Assembly (NCBI RefSeq): GCF_051131705.1
Contig: NZ_CP180316.1
Location: 496,001 to 560,000, forward strand
Direction: 5' to 3'
Length of the DNA stretch: 64,000 bases
Origin: Arthrobacter_M sp030063245
Lineage (GTDB): Bacteria > Actinomycetota > Actinomycetes > Actinomycetales > Micrococcaceae
The stretch's first letter is position 1, and every line of letters starts with the position of its first letter. Positions 57,494 to 64,000 of the stretch are shown here, one piece after another. A program made the translations under genes and the position numbers. Below the pieces are notes generated by a model. The model was not told where the DNA came from, made no database searches, and was given only the letters and a program-made list of their open reading frames with translations.

Positions 57494-58501
57494 TCAGCCG
57501 TCGCAGTCGACAATCATGCGGCCGCTGTTGCCGCCGGAAAGGAGCGACGCGAAAGCCTCCGGGATGCGGCCAAAGCCATCAATTACGGTGTGGACACTGC
57601 GGATTTTCCCGGCGCGCAACCACCGGGTGGCGTCGGACTCGAAGTCCTCGCGCAGGTCCTCGTTCGATGTCACGTCGAAGCCGCGCATGGTCAGCTGCCG
57701 GTAGATCATCCGCATGTAGTTCGCCGGGCCGCGGCGCTCGCCACCCCTCCCGTACTGGGACGCGGCGCCACAGATCACGACGCGCCCGCCAAAGCGGAGC
57801 ACCTCCAGAGCGGCTTCCAGCTGTTCTCCGCCAACGTTGTCATAGAACAGGTCGATCCCGTCCGGGGCCGCTGCGCGCAGCAGGTCCAGGGCCGCGCCGT
57901 CGTGGTGGTTGAAGGCGGCGTCAGCGCCCAATTCGCCCAGCAACCGCACCTTCTGAGCCGAACCGGCGCTGCCAACCACGGTGGCGCCGACGGCCTTGGC
58001 GAACTGTAGGGCGCAGCTGCCCACACCGCCGGCCGCCCCAGAAACGTAGACGGTGTCCGCCGCTCGCACACCGCCAAAGCGCATCAGGCCGGTGTACGCG
58101 GTGAAGCCGACATGTCCAAGCACCGTCAGATGGGCCTCCAGCGGGACGTCCGCTTCGAGTGTGGGGATGCGGTGCAGCTCTTCGACAGCGGCTACTCCAA
58201 CACTGCGCCACGGCGATTTTCGGACGGCGAGGTCGCCTTGGCGGAACAGATCGCTGCGGGAGTCAAGAACCTCCACGACGCCGTCGCTCGCCGGCACGTC
58301 GCCCGGACGAATGCCCGGGCCGTAGGCCGTGTCCGGGCCGCCGATCCGGTTGGCCAGCCCGGCGTTCAGGCCCAGCCGACGCAGGCGCACCAGCACCTGG
58401 CCGGGGCCAAGCTCCGGGACATCCGCCGTTTCGATCCTGAAATTCCGGGCCTCGACGGCCCCGTCCGGGTAGCTGGCCAGCTGCACTTCGTGAGAATCCA
58501 T
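57494..58501 (-). CDS. NADP-dependent medium-chain reductase, CurA/PTGR family
   Basis: 335 residues of the MDR superfamily without the structural zinc Cys. GroES-like N-terminal domain (ELGPGQVLVRLRRLGLNAGL), then the Rossmann part with VSGAAGGVGSCALQFAKAVG (NADP site), LFYDNVGGEQLEAALEVL and VVICGAASQYG. VLGHVGFTAYTGLMRFG is the CurA/prostaglandin-reductase hallmark. It likely reduces the double bond of alpha,beta-unsaturated carbonyls. The C-terminus is somewhat degenerate (GGNSGRMIVDCDG) but complete. Confidence 0.87.
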   Translation of the reverse strand: MDSHEVQLASYPDGAVEARNFRIETADVPELGPGQVLVRLRRLGLNAGLANRIGGPDTAYGPGIRPGDVPASDGVVEVLDSRSDLFRQGDLAVRKSPWRSVGVAAVEELHRIPTLEADVPLEAHLTVLGHVGFTAYTGLMRFGGVRAADTVYVSGAAGGVGSCALQFAKAVGATVVGSAGSAQKVRLLGELGADAAFNHHDGAALDLLRAAAPDGIDLFYDNVGGEQLEAALEVLRFGGRVVICGAASQYGRGGERRGPANYMRMIYRQLTMRGFDVTSNEDLREDFESDATRWLRAGKIRSVHTVIDGFGRIPEAFASLLSGGNSGRMIVDCDG

Positions 58502-58561
58502 GGAGCCAGCCTAGGCCTCCCGGGAATCCCTGGGTACCGCTGCAGCCAGTAGACGGGGTGT

Positions 58562-59767
58562 TCACGCCGTCGTGCGGCTGGAATCTGGCGGTACGGCAGA
58601 GGGGCGCCGTCGTCGTTGATCCAGGGCAAGGAACGGGAAGAGCAGTACCGACAGCATCCCCGCGCCGATCAGGGCGGTCGCAATTCCCGAAGGGAGGAGT
58701 CCGCTGCTCCTGCCGATGGCGGTCACGGCAACGATGATGGGCAGACCCGTCGAACTGAATAAGACGGTTGCGCGCCGGTCCGACCAGGTAGCGCCTACGG
58801 ATGCTGCCAGCAGGTTCGGCAGGCCGCGCACAAGCAGGAACAGGATGAGGAATATGGGCACCAAGGCAAGAATAAACGGATCGGCCAGGAGCGCGACAAG
58901 GTTAAACGAGATACCGGTATTGATGAAAAAGACCGGTACCAGGAACCCGAAGGCGACAGCTGCAAGCTTGATTTCGACAACTTCCGCGTCGTTCCGGCTG
59001 GCGCCTGCCATCAGAACGCGCCAGAGAATGCCTGCCGCAAACGCCCCCAAGAGCATGTCCAGACCAAATATGAGACTCAGGGCGACCAGGATGGCGATGA
59101 TGAGGAGAACGAGGCGGACGGCGAACTGGCCACTGGTGTGCAGGGTCGCCGTCATCAGCCGGTGAACGCTTTGATGCTTTCCTCGCCCAGTCAGCCAGAT
59201 GGAAAGTCCGACGATGAGGACAAATACCACCAGCAGGATGGCGGATGGTCCCAGGTTCCGGCCACTCAGAAACAGCGAGATTGCCAGCAGCGGTCCGAAT
59301 TCGCCGACCGTGCCGATGGCCGTAATTGCCCGTCCGAAAGGTGACTTGGTTTCCCCTGCGTCGCGAAGTATTGGCAGAAGCGTTCCGAGGGCCGTTGACG
59401 AGAGCGCGATCCCGACCAGGACTCCGGCCTCGGGTGTGGGTGTCAGCAGCACGCCGGCGGCAACTCCCGCGCCAAGGGAGATCAGCCAGGCCAGCGCGGC
59501 CCGATTGACAGGGCGTCCCTTGATCGCGGCAAAATCAATCTCGTTCCCGGCCATGAAGAACAACATGGCAAGTCCAAGCTCGGAGAGCGTCTTGACGAAC
59601 GCCGTCGGCTGCACCCAGCCGAGCACGCTTGGGCCGATGACGATACCCAAAACGATCTCGAATACGACGAGAGGCACCTTTGCAACTCGACCGGTCAGCG
59701 AGGCCAAGAGCGGCGCAGCCCCGGCGATCAGCGAGATAAGGACGATGCTCGTCGATAGATCGTTCAC
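58562..59767 (-). CDS. CPA2-family cation/proton antiporter (Kef/YbaL-like)
   Basis: 401 residues from GTG 59767 with AAGGAA upstream. About 12 membrane helices. VVFEIVLGIVIGPSVLGW, ELGLAMLFFMAGNEIDFAAI and VGIALSSTALGTLLPILRDA are standard Na_H_Exchanger blocks. There is no C-terminal TrkA-N domain, so it is the short membrane-only form. It probably exchanges K+ or Na+ for H+. Confidence 0.9.
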   Translation of the reverse strand: MNDLSTSIVLISLIAGAAPLLASLTGRVAKVPLVVFEIVLGIVIGPSVLGWVQPTAFVKTLSELGLAMLFFMAGNEIDFAAIKGRPVNRAALAWLISLGAGVAAGVLLTPTPEAGVLVGIALSSTALGTLLPILRDAGETKSPFGRAITAIGTVGEFGPLLAISLFLSGRNLGPSAILLVVFVLIVGLSIWLTGRGKHQSVHRLMTATLHTSGQFAVRLVLLIIAILVALSLIFGLDMLLGAFAAGILWRVLMAGASRNDAEVVEIKLAAVAFGFLVPVFFINTGISFNLVALLADPFILALVPIFLILFLLVRGLPNLLAASVGATWSDRRATVLFSSTGLPIIVAVTAIGRSSGLLPSGIATALIGAGMLSVLLFPFLALDQRRRRPSAVPPDSSRTTA

Positions 59768-60074
59768 GTCAGCATTCCTTCATCTCAACCCGTCGGGGTG
59801 ATGCGGGCCGCTGACGGGAGGCAACCGGTTAATACCGTCATCGTAGTCGCCACAACGTAACCCGGTGGTGGATACTCTGCTGCACAGCCGGCCTCCGGGT
59901 CTGCCACGGTCGCGACTACCGCGGCCGGCATTGTGACCCGCTGGCGGGGAACCTTCAGCCAGGGAACCTTCAGCCGGGGCAGTTGGCCCTGGTGGTGCTT
60001 GCCATCGGTGCGGGGTACCTGTTCATCTCGCATGTCAACGACGGCGGGTTCTGCATAGTCGGCGACGGCGGCCG
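59768..60074. other. About 0.3 kb without a supported gene
   Basis: Contains a direct repeat GGGAACCTTCAGCC(A/G)GG at 59948-59978 but no convincing frame. Confidence 0.45.
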
Positions 60075-60263
60075 CTAGCGTCTGCTGTGACGCGAATCCA
60101 GGGCGCGGCGTAAGTTTTCCGCGGCTTCGAGCACGAGGGCATCTTCCCTGTTGGCCACCACGACGGTCCTGCTTTGAGTGGGCAGCGACACCTCGTAATG
60201 GCCGGACGGGGACAGCTTCCTAATCAGCTTCGGTTGCATTTCCTCAGCTTTTGGAGTTGCCAC
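60075..60263 (-). CDS. Small hypothetical protein
   Basis: 62 residues from GTG 60263 (overlapping the next gene by 20 bp) or 54 from ATG 60239. It reads MQPKLIRKLSPSGHYEVSLP then SRTVVVANREDALVLEAAEN. Basic, soluble, no known domain. The overlap and shared strand suggest it is expressed with the membrane protein gene. Confidence 0.5.
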   Translation of the reverse strand: MATPKAEEMQPKLIRKLSPSGHYEVSLPTQSRTVVVANREDALVLEAAENLRRALDSRHSRR

Positions 60264-60648
60264 TAGCCCCACCTTCTTCATGTGCTGTCTTTTCATTATC
60301 GCCCGTGGCCGCAGTCCCGTCCACTGGTGCGGCCAGCAGTGCGGCGGTGACGCCGTCGGCGATGTCACGGAGAAGATCCGCATCTTCATCACGGCAGAGG
60401 TCGCTGATCCCCAATCGTGCCAGTACGATAAGGCCGGTCCGCTGCCGGACCCGATCGTCCGTGCAAATAGCTGCGTCGATGGCCCACTGCAGGCGCTGCC
60501 AGAACTGATCCCGTCTGTCGGCGCGTGTGCGCTCGACGAGGGTCACCAGGCCGATGGTCCCTGCGATGAAGGCGCCGACCAATATGGCCAAGGGCGCGGC
60601 GGCAGAGATGTACTGCAGCCAGCCGGGGATTTCGGTAGCCGTTCGCAT
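60244..60648 (-). CDS. Small membrane protein, function unknown
   Basis: 134 residues. One N-terminal membrane helix (AAPLAILVGAFIAGTIGLVT) then a charged helical cytoplasmic part: RRDQFWQRLQWAIDAAICTD, TGLIVLARLGISDLCRDEDA, ending in a polar tail. Similar proteins occur in Micrococcaceae as uncharacterised membrane proteins. No function assigned. Confidence 0.6.
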   Translation of the reverse strand: MRTATEIPGWLQYISAAAPLAILVGAFIAGTIGLVTLVERTRADRRDQFWQRLQWAIDAAICTDDRVRQRTGLIVLARLGISDLCRDEDADLLRDIADGVTAALLAAPVDGTAATGDNEKTAHEEGGASGNSKS

Positions 60649-60760
60649 CGGATCAGCATAGTCCCGCGGGGGGATCCAAGGGGACGTCCGCGCCCGCTCA
60701 GCGGACGGCTGCCGCGACTGCTTCGACGACGTAATCGATCAGTTGTTCGCGGATCAGGGT

Positions 60761-61633
60761 CTAATCCGATATTTTGGTCTGCCGGTAGGGGTGTGCGGGG
60801 AACACGCCCAGGATCCGCAACTCGGTGCTGAAAAAGGTGAGCTCCGCCAAAGCCTGTTTCAGGGCGCGGTCCTCGGGATGGCCCTCCACATCCACCATGA
60901 ACATGGTGGCGGAAAATTCACCATCCACCATGTAGCTCTCCAACCGGGTCATGTTCACACCATTGGTCGCGAAACCGCCGAGCGCTTTGTACAGGGACGC
61001 GGCGATGTTCCGGACCCGAAAGACGAAACTGGTGACCAGCGGCCCGCTACCAGCCTCCGGGTAACTCTGTGGGGGAGAGAGCACCACGAATCGGGTGGTG
61101 TTGTGGTGCTCGTCTTCCACATCCTTGGCCAGAGTATCCAGCCCGTACATGCCGGCGGCCAGCGGCGGAGCCAGCGAAACCTTACTCGGATCGTTCCAGT
61201 CGCGTACCTCGCGGGCGGACCCGGCTGTGTCCCCGGCAACGACCGGTTTGAGGCCGTGAGCGCGGATGAAGCGGCGGCATTGGGCCAGGGCGTGGACATG
61301 ACTGTGGACTTCTTGTGCCTGGTCAATGGTGGCACCGGGTATACCCAGCAGATCAAAGCGGATTCGCAGAAAGTGCTCGCCGACAATCTGCAGACTAGTG
61401 TCCGGGAGCAGCAGGTGAATGTCCGCTACCCGCCCCGCCACCGAGTTGTCGATCGGAATCATGGCCAGTTGTGCCTCACCGTACGTGACCAGGGCGAAGG
61501 CGTCCTCGAAGGTGGAACACGGCAGGGCCTCCCAGCCCGGGTAGGCCTCGAGGCAGGCAATGTGCGAGTTCGCTCCGGGCTCGCCCTGGTAGGCAATGGA
61601 ACCGATCACGGTAGGTTCTGCTGGAGACGTCAT
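60761..61633 (-). CDS. pheA: Prephenate dehydratase
   Basis: 290 residues, phenylalanine synthesis: prephenate to phenylpyruvate. PDT domain: SIAYQGEPGANSHIACLEAY, TFEDAFALVTYGEAQLAMIP, IPIDNSVAGRVADIHLLL and the catalytic Thr in HHNTTRFVVLS. ACT domain after about residue 200 carries GGFATNGVNMTRLESYMVDG and FSATMFMVDVEGHPED, the Phe-binding GALV/ESRP-like elements (ESY here). No chorismate mutase domain is fused. Probably feedback-inhibited by Phe. Confidence 0.93.
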   Translation of the reverse strand: MTSPAEPTVIGSIAYQGEPGANSHIACLEAYPGWEALPCSTFEDAFALVTYGEAQLAMIPIDNSVAGRVADIHLLLPDTSLQIVGEHFLRIRFDLLGIPGATIDQAQEVHSHVHALAQCRRFIRAHGLKPVVAGDTAGSAREVRDWNDPSKVSLAPPLAAGMYGLDTLAKDVEDEHHNTTRFVVLSPPQSYPEAGSGPLVTSFVFRVRNIAASLYKALGGFATNGVNMTRLESYMVDGEFSATMFMVDVEGHPEDRALKQALAELTFFSTELRILGVFPAHPYRQTKISD

Positions 61634-61851
61634 GATTCCATGCTAGTTAATGCCGGGCAGGCTCCCTAAAAGGGCGTCCGTTCAGTAGCGGGACGCCTCA
61701 ACTGTCCAACTGCACATAGGCCGCATTCGGAACTGCCGTTACAGTAAAACCCGGCTGTGACACAGCCCACGCTTTTCGATACCAGTGGGCCGTACGTAGT
61801 GGCCCGCGGGACGTCGAAGAACAGAGTCGAAGAACAGAATGGATATCAGCA

Positions 61852-63303
61852 GTGACTGCAGACCCACAACTTTCCAAAACGCTCAAACCGCGGCATCTGT
61901 CCATGATCGCCATCGCCGGCGTGATCGGTGCAGGGCTGTTCGTCGGCTCCGGTGTCGCAATCCAGCAGGCGGGTCCGGGCATCCTCATTGCCTATGCCGC
62001 CGCGGGTTTAGTGGTCATTCTAGTGATGCGCATGCTGGGGGAGATGGCCGCTGCCAATCCGGAAACGGGGTCGTTCTCCACCTACGCGGACAAAGCGCTG
62101 GGACGATGGGCGGGCTTTAGTATCGGCTGGTTGTACGCGTGGTTTTGGATCATTGTTCTTGGCGTGGAAGCTACGGCCGGAGCCGCGATCATGCACCGCT
62201 GGGTGCCTGGAGTGGACCAGTGGATCTGGGCGCTGATCCTGATGGTGCTGCTGACGCTGACCAACGTCGCATCGGTAAAATCCTTCGGCGAATTTGAATT
62301 CTGGTTCGCTTCCATCAAGGTCGCGGCAATCACCATCTTCCTGCTGCTCGGCGTGGCGGCAATCCTGGGCTGGTTGCCCGGCGTCGCAGCACCCGGCATG
62401 AGTAACCTCACCGGCAACGGGGGCTTCCTGCCCAATGGTGGCGGAGCCGTGTTGGCGGGGATCCTGGTGGTCGTGTTTTCCTTCTTCGGCGCGGAAATTG
62501 CCACCATAGCCGCCGGCGAGTCCGCCAACCCCGTGGATGCAGTCAAAAAGGCGGTTAAATCTACGGTCTGGCGCATTCTGATCTTCTACATCGGCTCGAT
62601 TGCCATCGTGGTTACCCTGCTGCCTTGGAACGACGCGTCGGTGGCCAAGAGCCCTTACGTCGCCGTAATCGAGCTGTACGGAATCCCCGGCGCAGGCGTG
62701 ATAATGGACGTCGTCGTGCTGACGTCTGTGCTTTCCTGCCTGAACTCGGGCCTGTACACAGCTAGTCGCATGATCTTTTCGCTCTCCAGCCGGGGCGATG
62801 CCCCGAATGCGCTGAAAAAGATCTCCCGGCGCGGCGTACCGGCGGCAGCGGTGCTGGCTTCCACCGTCGTCGGCTTCATCACCGTCGGCCTGAATTACCT
62901 TGCCCCGGACACGGTCTTTCTGTTCCTGGTCAACACCTCGGGCGCGATCGCCCTGTTCGTCTGGCTGGTCATTTCGCTGTCCCAGCTGATCCTGCGCCGC
63001 AGGATGGGTGCTGCCGCGAGGGACCTGCAACTAAAAATGTGGGCCTTCCCATACCTGACCTGGCTCGCTATCGGCAGCATCGTGGCCTTGCTCATCGGCA
63101 TGATCGTCCTGCCGGACACCCGCGAGGCGCTGCTGCTTTCGGCCGGACTGGCGGCCGTCGTCGTCGCCCTCGGTCTGTACCGCTACCGTGGCGGCGGTGG
63201 ACGCGCAGCCGCAGCGTCGGCGGCCGCCCGGTCCGCCGACGTTGAAACGCATCCGGCACCGGAAGGAAGCCCGGACCAGAAACCGGTCATCGTCGTAAAA
63301 TAG
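61852..63303 (+). CDS. Amino-acid permease (APC superfamily, GABA/aromatic permease-like)
   Basis: 483 residues from GTG 61852, 12 predicted membrane helices. MIAIAGVIGAGLFVGSGVAI is the first-helix glycine motif; RMLGEMAAANPETGSFSTYA and FFGAEIATIAAGESANP are characteristic of the AAT subfamily (GabP, CycA, AroP). The C-terminal tail is soluble and Ala-rich. It probably imports an amino acid with H+; which one is not evident. It diverges from pheA. Confidence 0.9.
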   Translation: MTADPQLSKTLKPRHLSMIAIAGVIGAGLFVGSGVAIQQAGPGILIAYAAAGLVVILVMRMLGEMAAANPETGSFSTYADKALGRWAGFSIGWLYAWFWIIVLGVEATAGAAIMHRWVPGVDQWIWALILMVLLTLTNVASVKSFGEFEFWFASIKVAAITIFLLLGVAAILGWLPGVAAPGMSNLTGNGGFLPNGGGAVLAGILVVVFSFFGAEIATIAAGESANPVDAVKKAVKSTVWRILIFYIGSIAIVVTLLPWNDASVAKSPYVAVIELYGIPGAGVIMDVVVLTSVLSCLNSGLYTASRMIFSLSSRGDAPNALKKISRRGVPAAAVLASTVVGFITVGLNYLAPDTVFLFLVNTSGAIALFVWLVISLSQLILRRRMGAAARDLQLKMWAFPYLTWLAIGSIVALLIGMIVLPDTREALLLSAGLAAVVVALGLYRYRGGGGRAAAASAAARSADVETHPAPEGSPDQKPVIVVK

Positions 63304-63414
63304 GCCGTTGCCCGCCCGATCACGGATGGGGTTGGGTGTGGTCAGCGGCGCGCGTACTGCGTAGCGTAGGACGCAAGGACATATGTCCTGCCGGGTCGAA
63401 GGGAGGAGTCAGCG

Positions 63415-63657
63415 ATGGATGGTCAGCAGATACATCAACGGATTCAGGAACTGGTGCAGCAGGAGCAAGGCCTACGCGACGTGGCCCCTTCCGAGGGGGA
63501 GTCGAAATCCCGCAGCGAGGAGCTCCGGCGCCTCGAAGTCCAGCTGGATCAGTGCTGGGACCTGCTCCGGCAGCGGCGCGCCAAGCTTGACGCGGGTCAG
63601 AATCCAGATGAGGCCGCCGTGCGTCCCGCTGATGAGGTGGAGGGTTACCGACAGTAG
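63415..63657 (+). CDS. DUF2630 family protein
   Basis: 80 residues, all helical: IHQRIQELVQQEQGLRD, SRSEELRRLEVQLDQCWDLL and RRAKLDAGQNPDEAAVRP. Strong GGGAGG ribosome site seven bases upstream of the ATG. Common small actinobacterial protein of unknown function, probably a helical hairpin. Confidence 0.85.
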   Translation: MDGQQIHQRIQELVQQEQGLRDVAPSEGESKSRSEELRRLEVQLDQCWDLLRQRRAKLDAGQNPDEAAVRPADEVEGYRQ

Positions 63658-63668
63658 CCCTCCAGCGT

Positions 63669-63751
63669 GAAGACGGGGCGGTGCAGCGAAGACGGGGCGG
63701 ACCAGCGAAGACGGGGCGGACCAGCGAAGACGGGGCGGACCAGCGAAGACG
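63669..63751 (+). repeat. 19-bp tandem repeat, four copies plus a partial fifth
   Basis: Unit GAAGACGGGGCGGACCAGC at 63688, 63707 and 63726, with a variant first copy at 63669 (GGTGCAGC end) and a partial fifth at 63745. It begins 12 bp after the DUF2630 stop. It is G-rich on this strand (GGGG every 19 bases). Confidence 0.9.
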
Positions 63752-63817
63752 CTGTTGCGCAACATCGTTATCGCAGGTCTGCCCCGTCATCAGCGGCCAG
63801 CGGCTCGGTCAGCGTCC

Positions 63818-64000
63818 CTAGCTGGCCGTTATCTCGGTGATTTTGCCGCGGGCCATCCGGAATTTGCGGTCCGTCTTCCCGGTCAGGGCCTGGTCGTGGG
63901 TGACCACCAGAATGGTCGTGTTTTTCTCATGTGAGAGCGAGCGCAGCAGTTCGATGATGAGTTCGCCCGTTTCATCATCGAGGTTTCCCGCCGGCTCGTC
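63818..64000 (-). CDS. ABC transporter ATPase (LolD/MacB type), partial C-terminus
   Basis: 61 codons continue past the window end. Walker B remainder DEPAGNLDDETGELIIELLR, H-loop ILVVTHDQALTGKTDRKF and a final RGKITEITAS. DEPAGNLD is typical of LolD/FtsE/MacB-like ATPases of lipoprotein release or macrolide/peptide export. Confidence 0.85.
   Translation of the reverse strand, partial: DEPAGNLDDETGELIIELLRSLSHEKNTTILVVTHDQALTGKTDRKFRMARGKITEITAS

Noticed and set aside
63669..63751. CRISPR array
   Set aside because: Units are contiguous 19-bp tandem repeats without unique spacers; no cas genes in the window. No other repeat-spacer pattern was seen.

Overview
The window is high-GC DNA from an actinobacterium, most likely Micrococcaceae (Arthrobacter sensu lato). 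The reasons are the 16S/23S/5S operon with an internal spacer lacking tRNA genes, the GlgE-TreS-maltokinase/GlgB cluster, and the DUF4032 / CUT1 ATPase / OtsB-OtsA neighbourhood. The genus is judged from remembered rRNA and gene-order patterns; no search was run.

Layout. 1-10.7 kb: alpha-glucan and trehalose metabolism (end of a GlgX-like gene, glgP, then glgE-treS-maltokinase::glgB as one overlapping operon; the last gene is a kinase-branching-enzyme fusion of 1261 residues). 10.7-17.0 kb: an rrn operon with promoter, leader, 16S, 23S, 5S and a strong terminator. 17.0-25.6 kb: a GlcD-like FAD oxidase, a membrane-anchored Ala/Pro-rich protein, a DUF4032 kinase-like protein, a stand-alone sugar-ABC ATPase, otsB-otsA and a membrane DsbA-like protein. 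25.7 kb: tRNA-Thr(TGT).

25.75-48.83 kb is a genomic island. It starts at the 3' half of tRNA-Thr and ends at a 38-bp copy of that tRNA end (one mismatch); an integrase remnant lies just inside the left end. Its cargo is a coherent predicted system for sulfated or free L-fucose glycans. A ROK repressor lies divergent from an operon encoding a sugar ABC importer (no ATPase), a cytoplasmic GH29 alpha-L-fucosidase, a ROK kinase-like protein, a formylglycine-type sulfatase, an M81/MlrC-like protein and CutC. Next comes a FadR-controlled set of all five enzymes of the non-phosphorylating L-fucose pathway plus a mutarotase: aldo/keto reductase (fucose dehydrogenase), lactonase, L-fuconate dehydratase, 2-keto-3-deoxy-L-fuconate dehydrogenase and diketo-deoxyfuconate hydrolase, predicted to yield pyruvate and L-lactate. 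The dehydratase has Lys220, Asp248, Glu274, Glu301 and His351, the same numbers I recall for the Xanthomonas enzyme. The right third of the island (44.2-48.5 kb) is decayed: fragments of an amino-acid ABC ATPase, aldehyde dehydrogenase, a deleted SDR and DUF4192.

48.83-50.4 kb holds a second integrase remnant beside the tRNA-end copy, a broken MobF relaxase and its upstream small gene, so a second integrated element probably sits in tandem. 51.1-55.7 kb is a GntR-BCCT transporter-two enolase-superfamily enzymes operon of unknown substrate, with a perfect 14-bp palindrome in front. 56.3-64 kb: another DUF4192 remnant, DUF1801, a CurA-like reductase, a CPA2 antiporter, two small genes, pheA, an amino-acid permease, DUF2630, a 19-bp tandem repeat and the end of an ABC ATPase gene.
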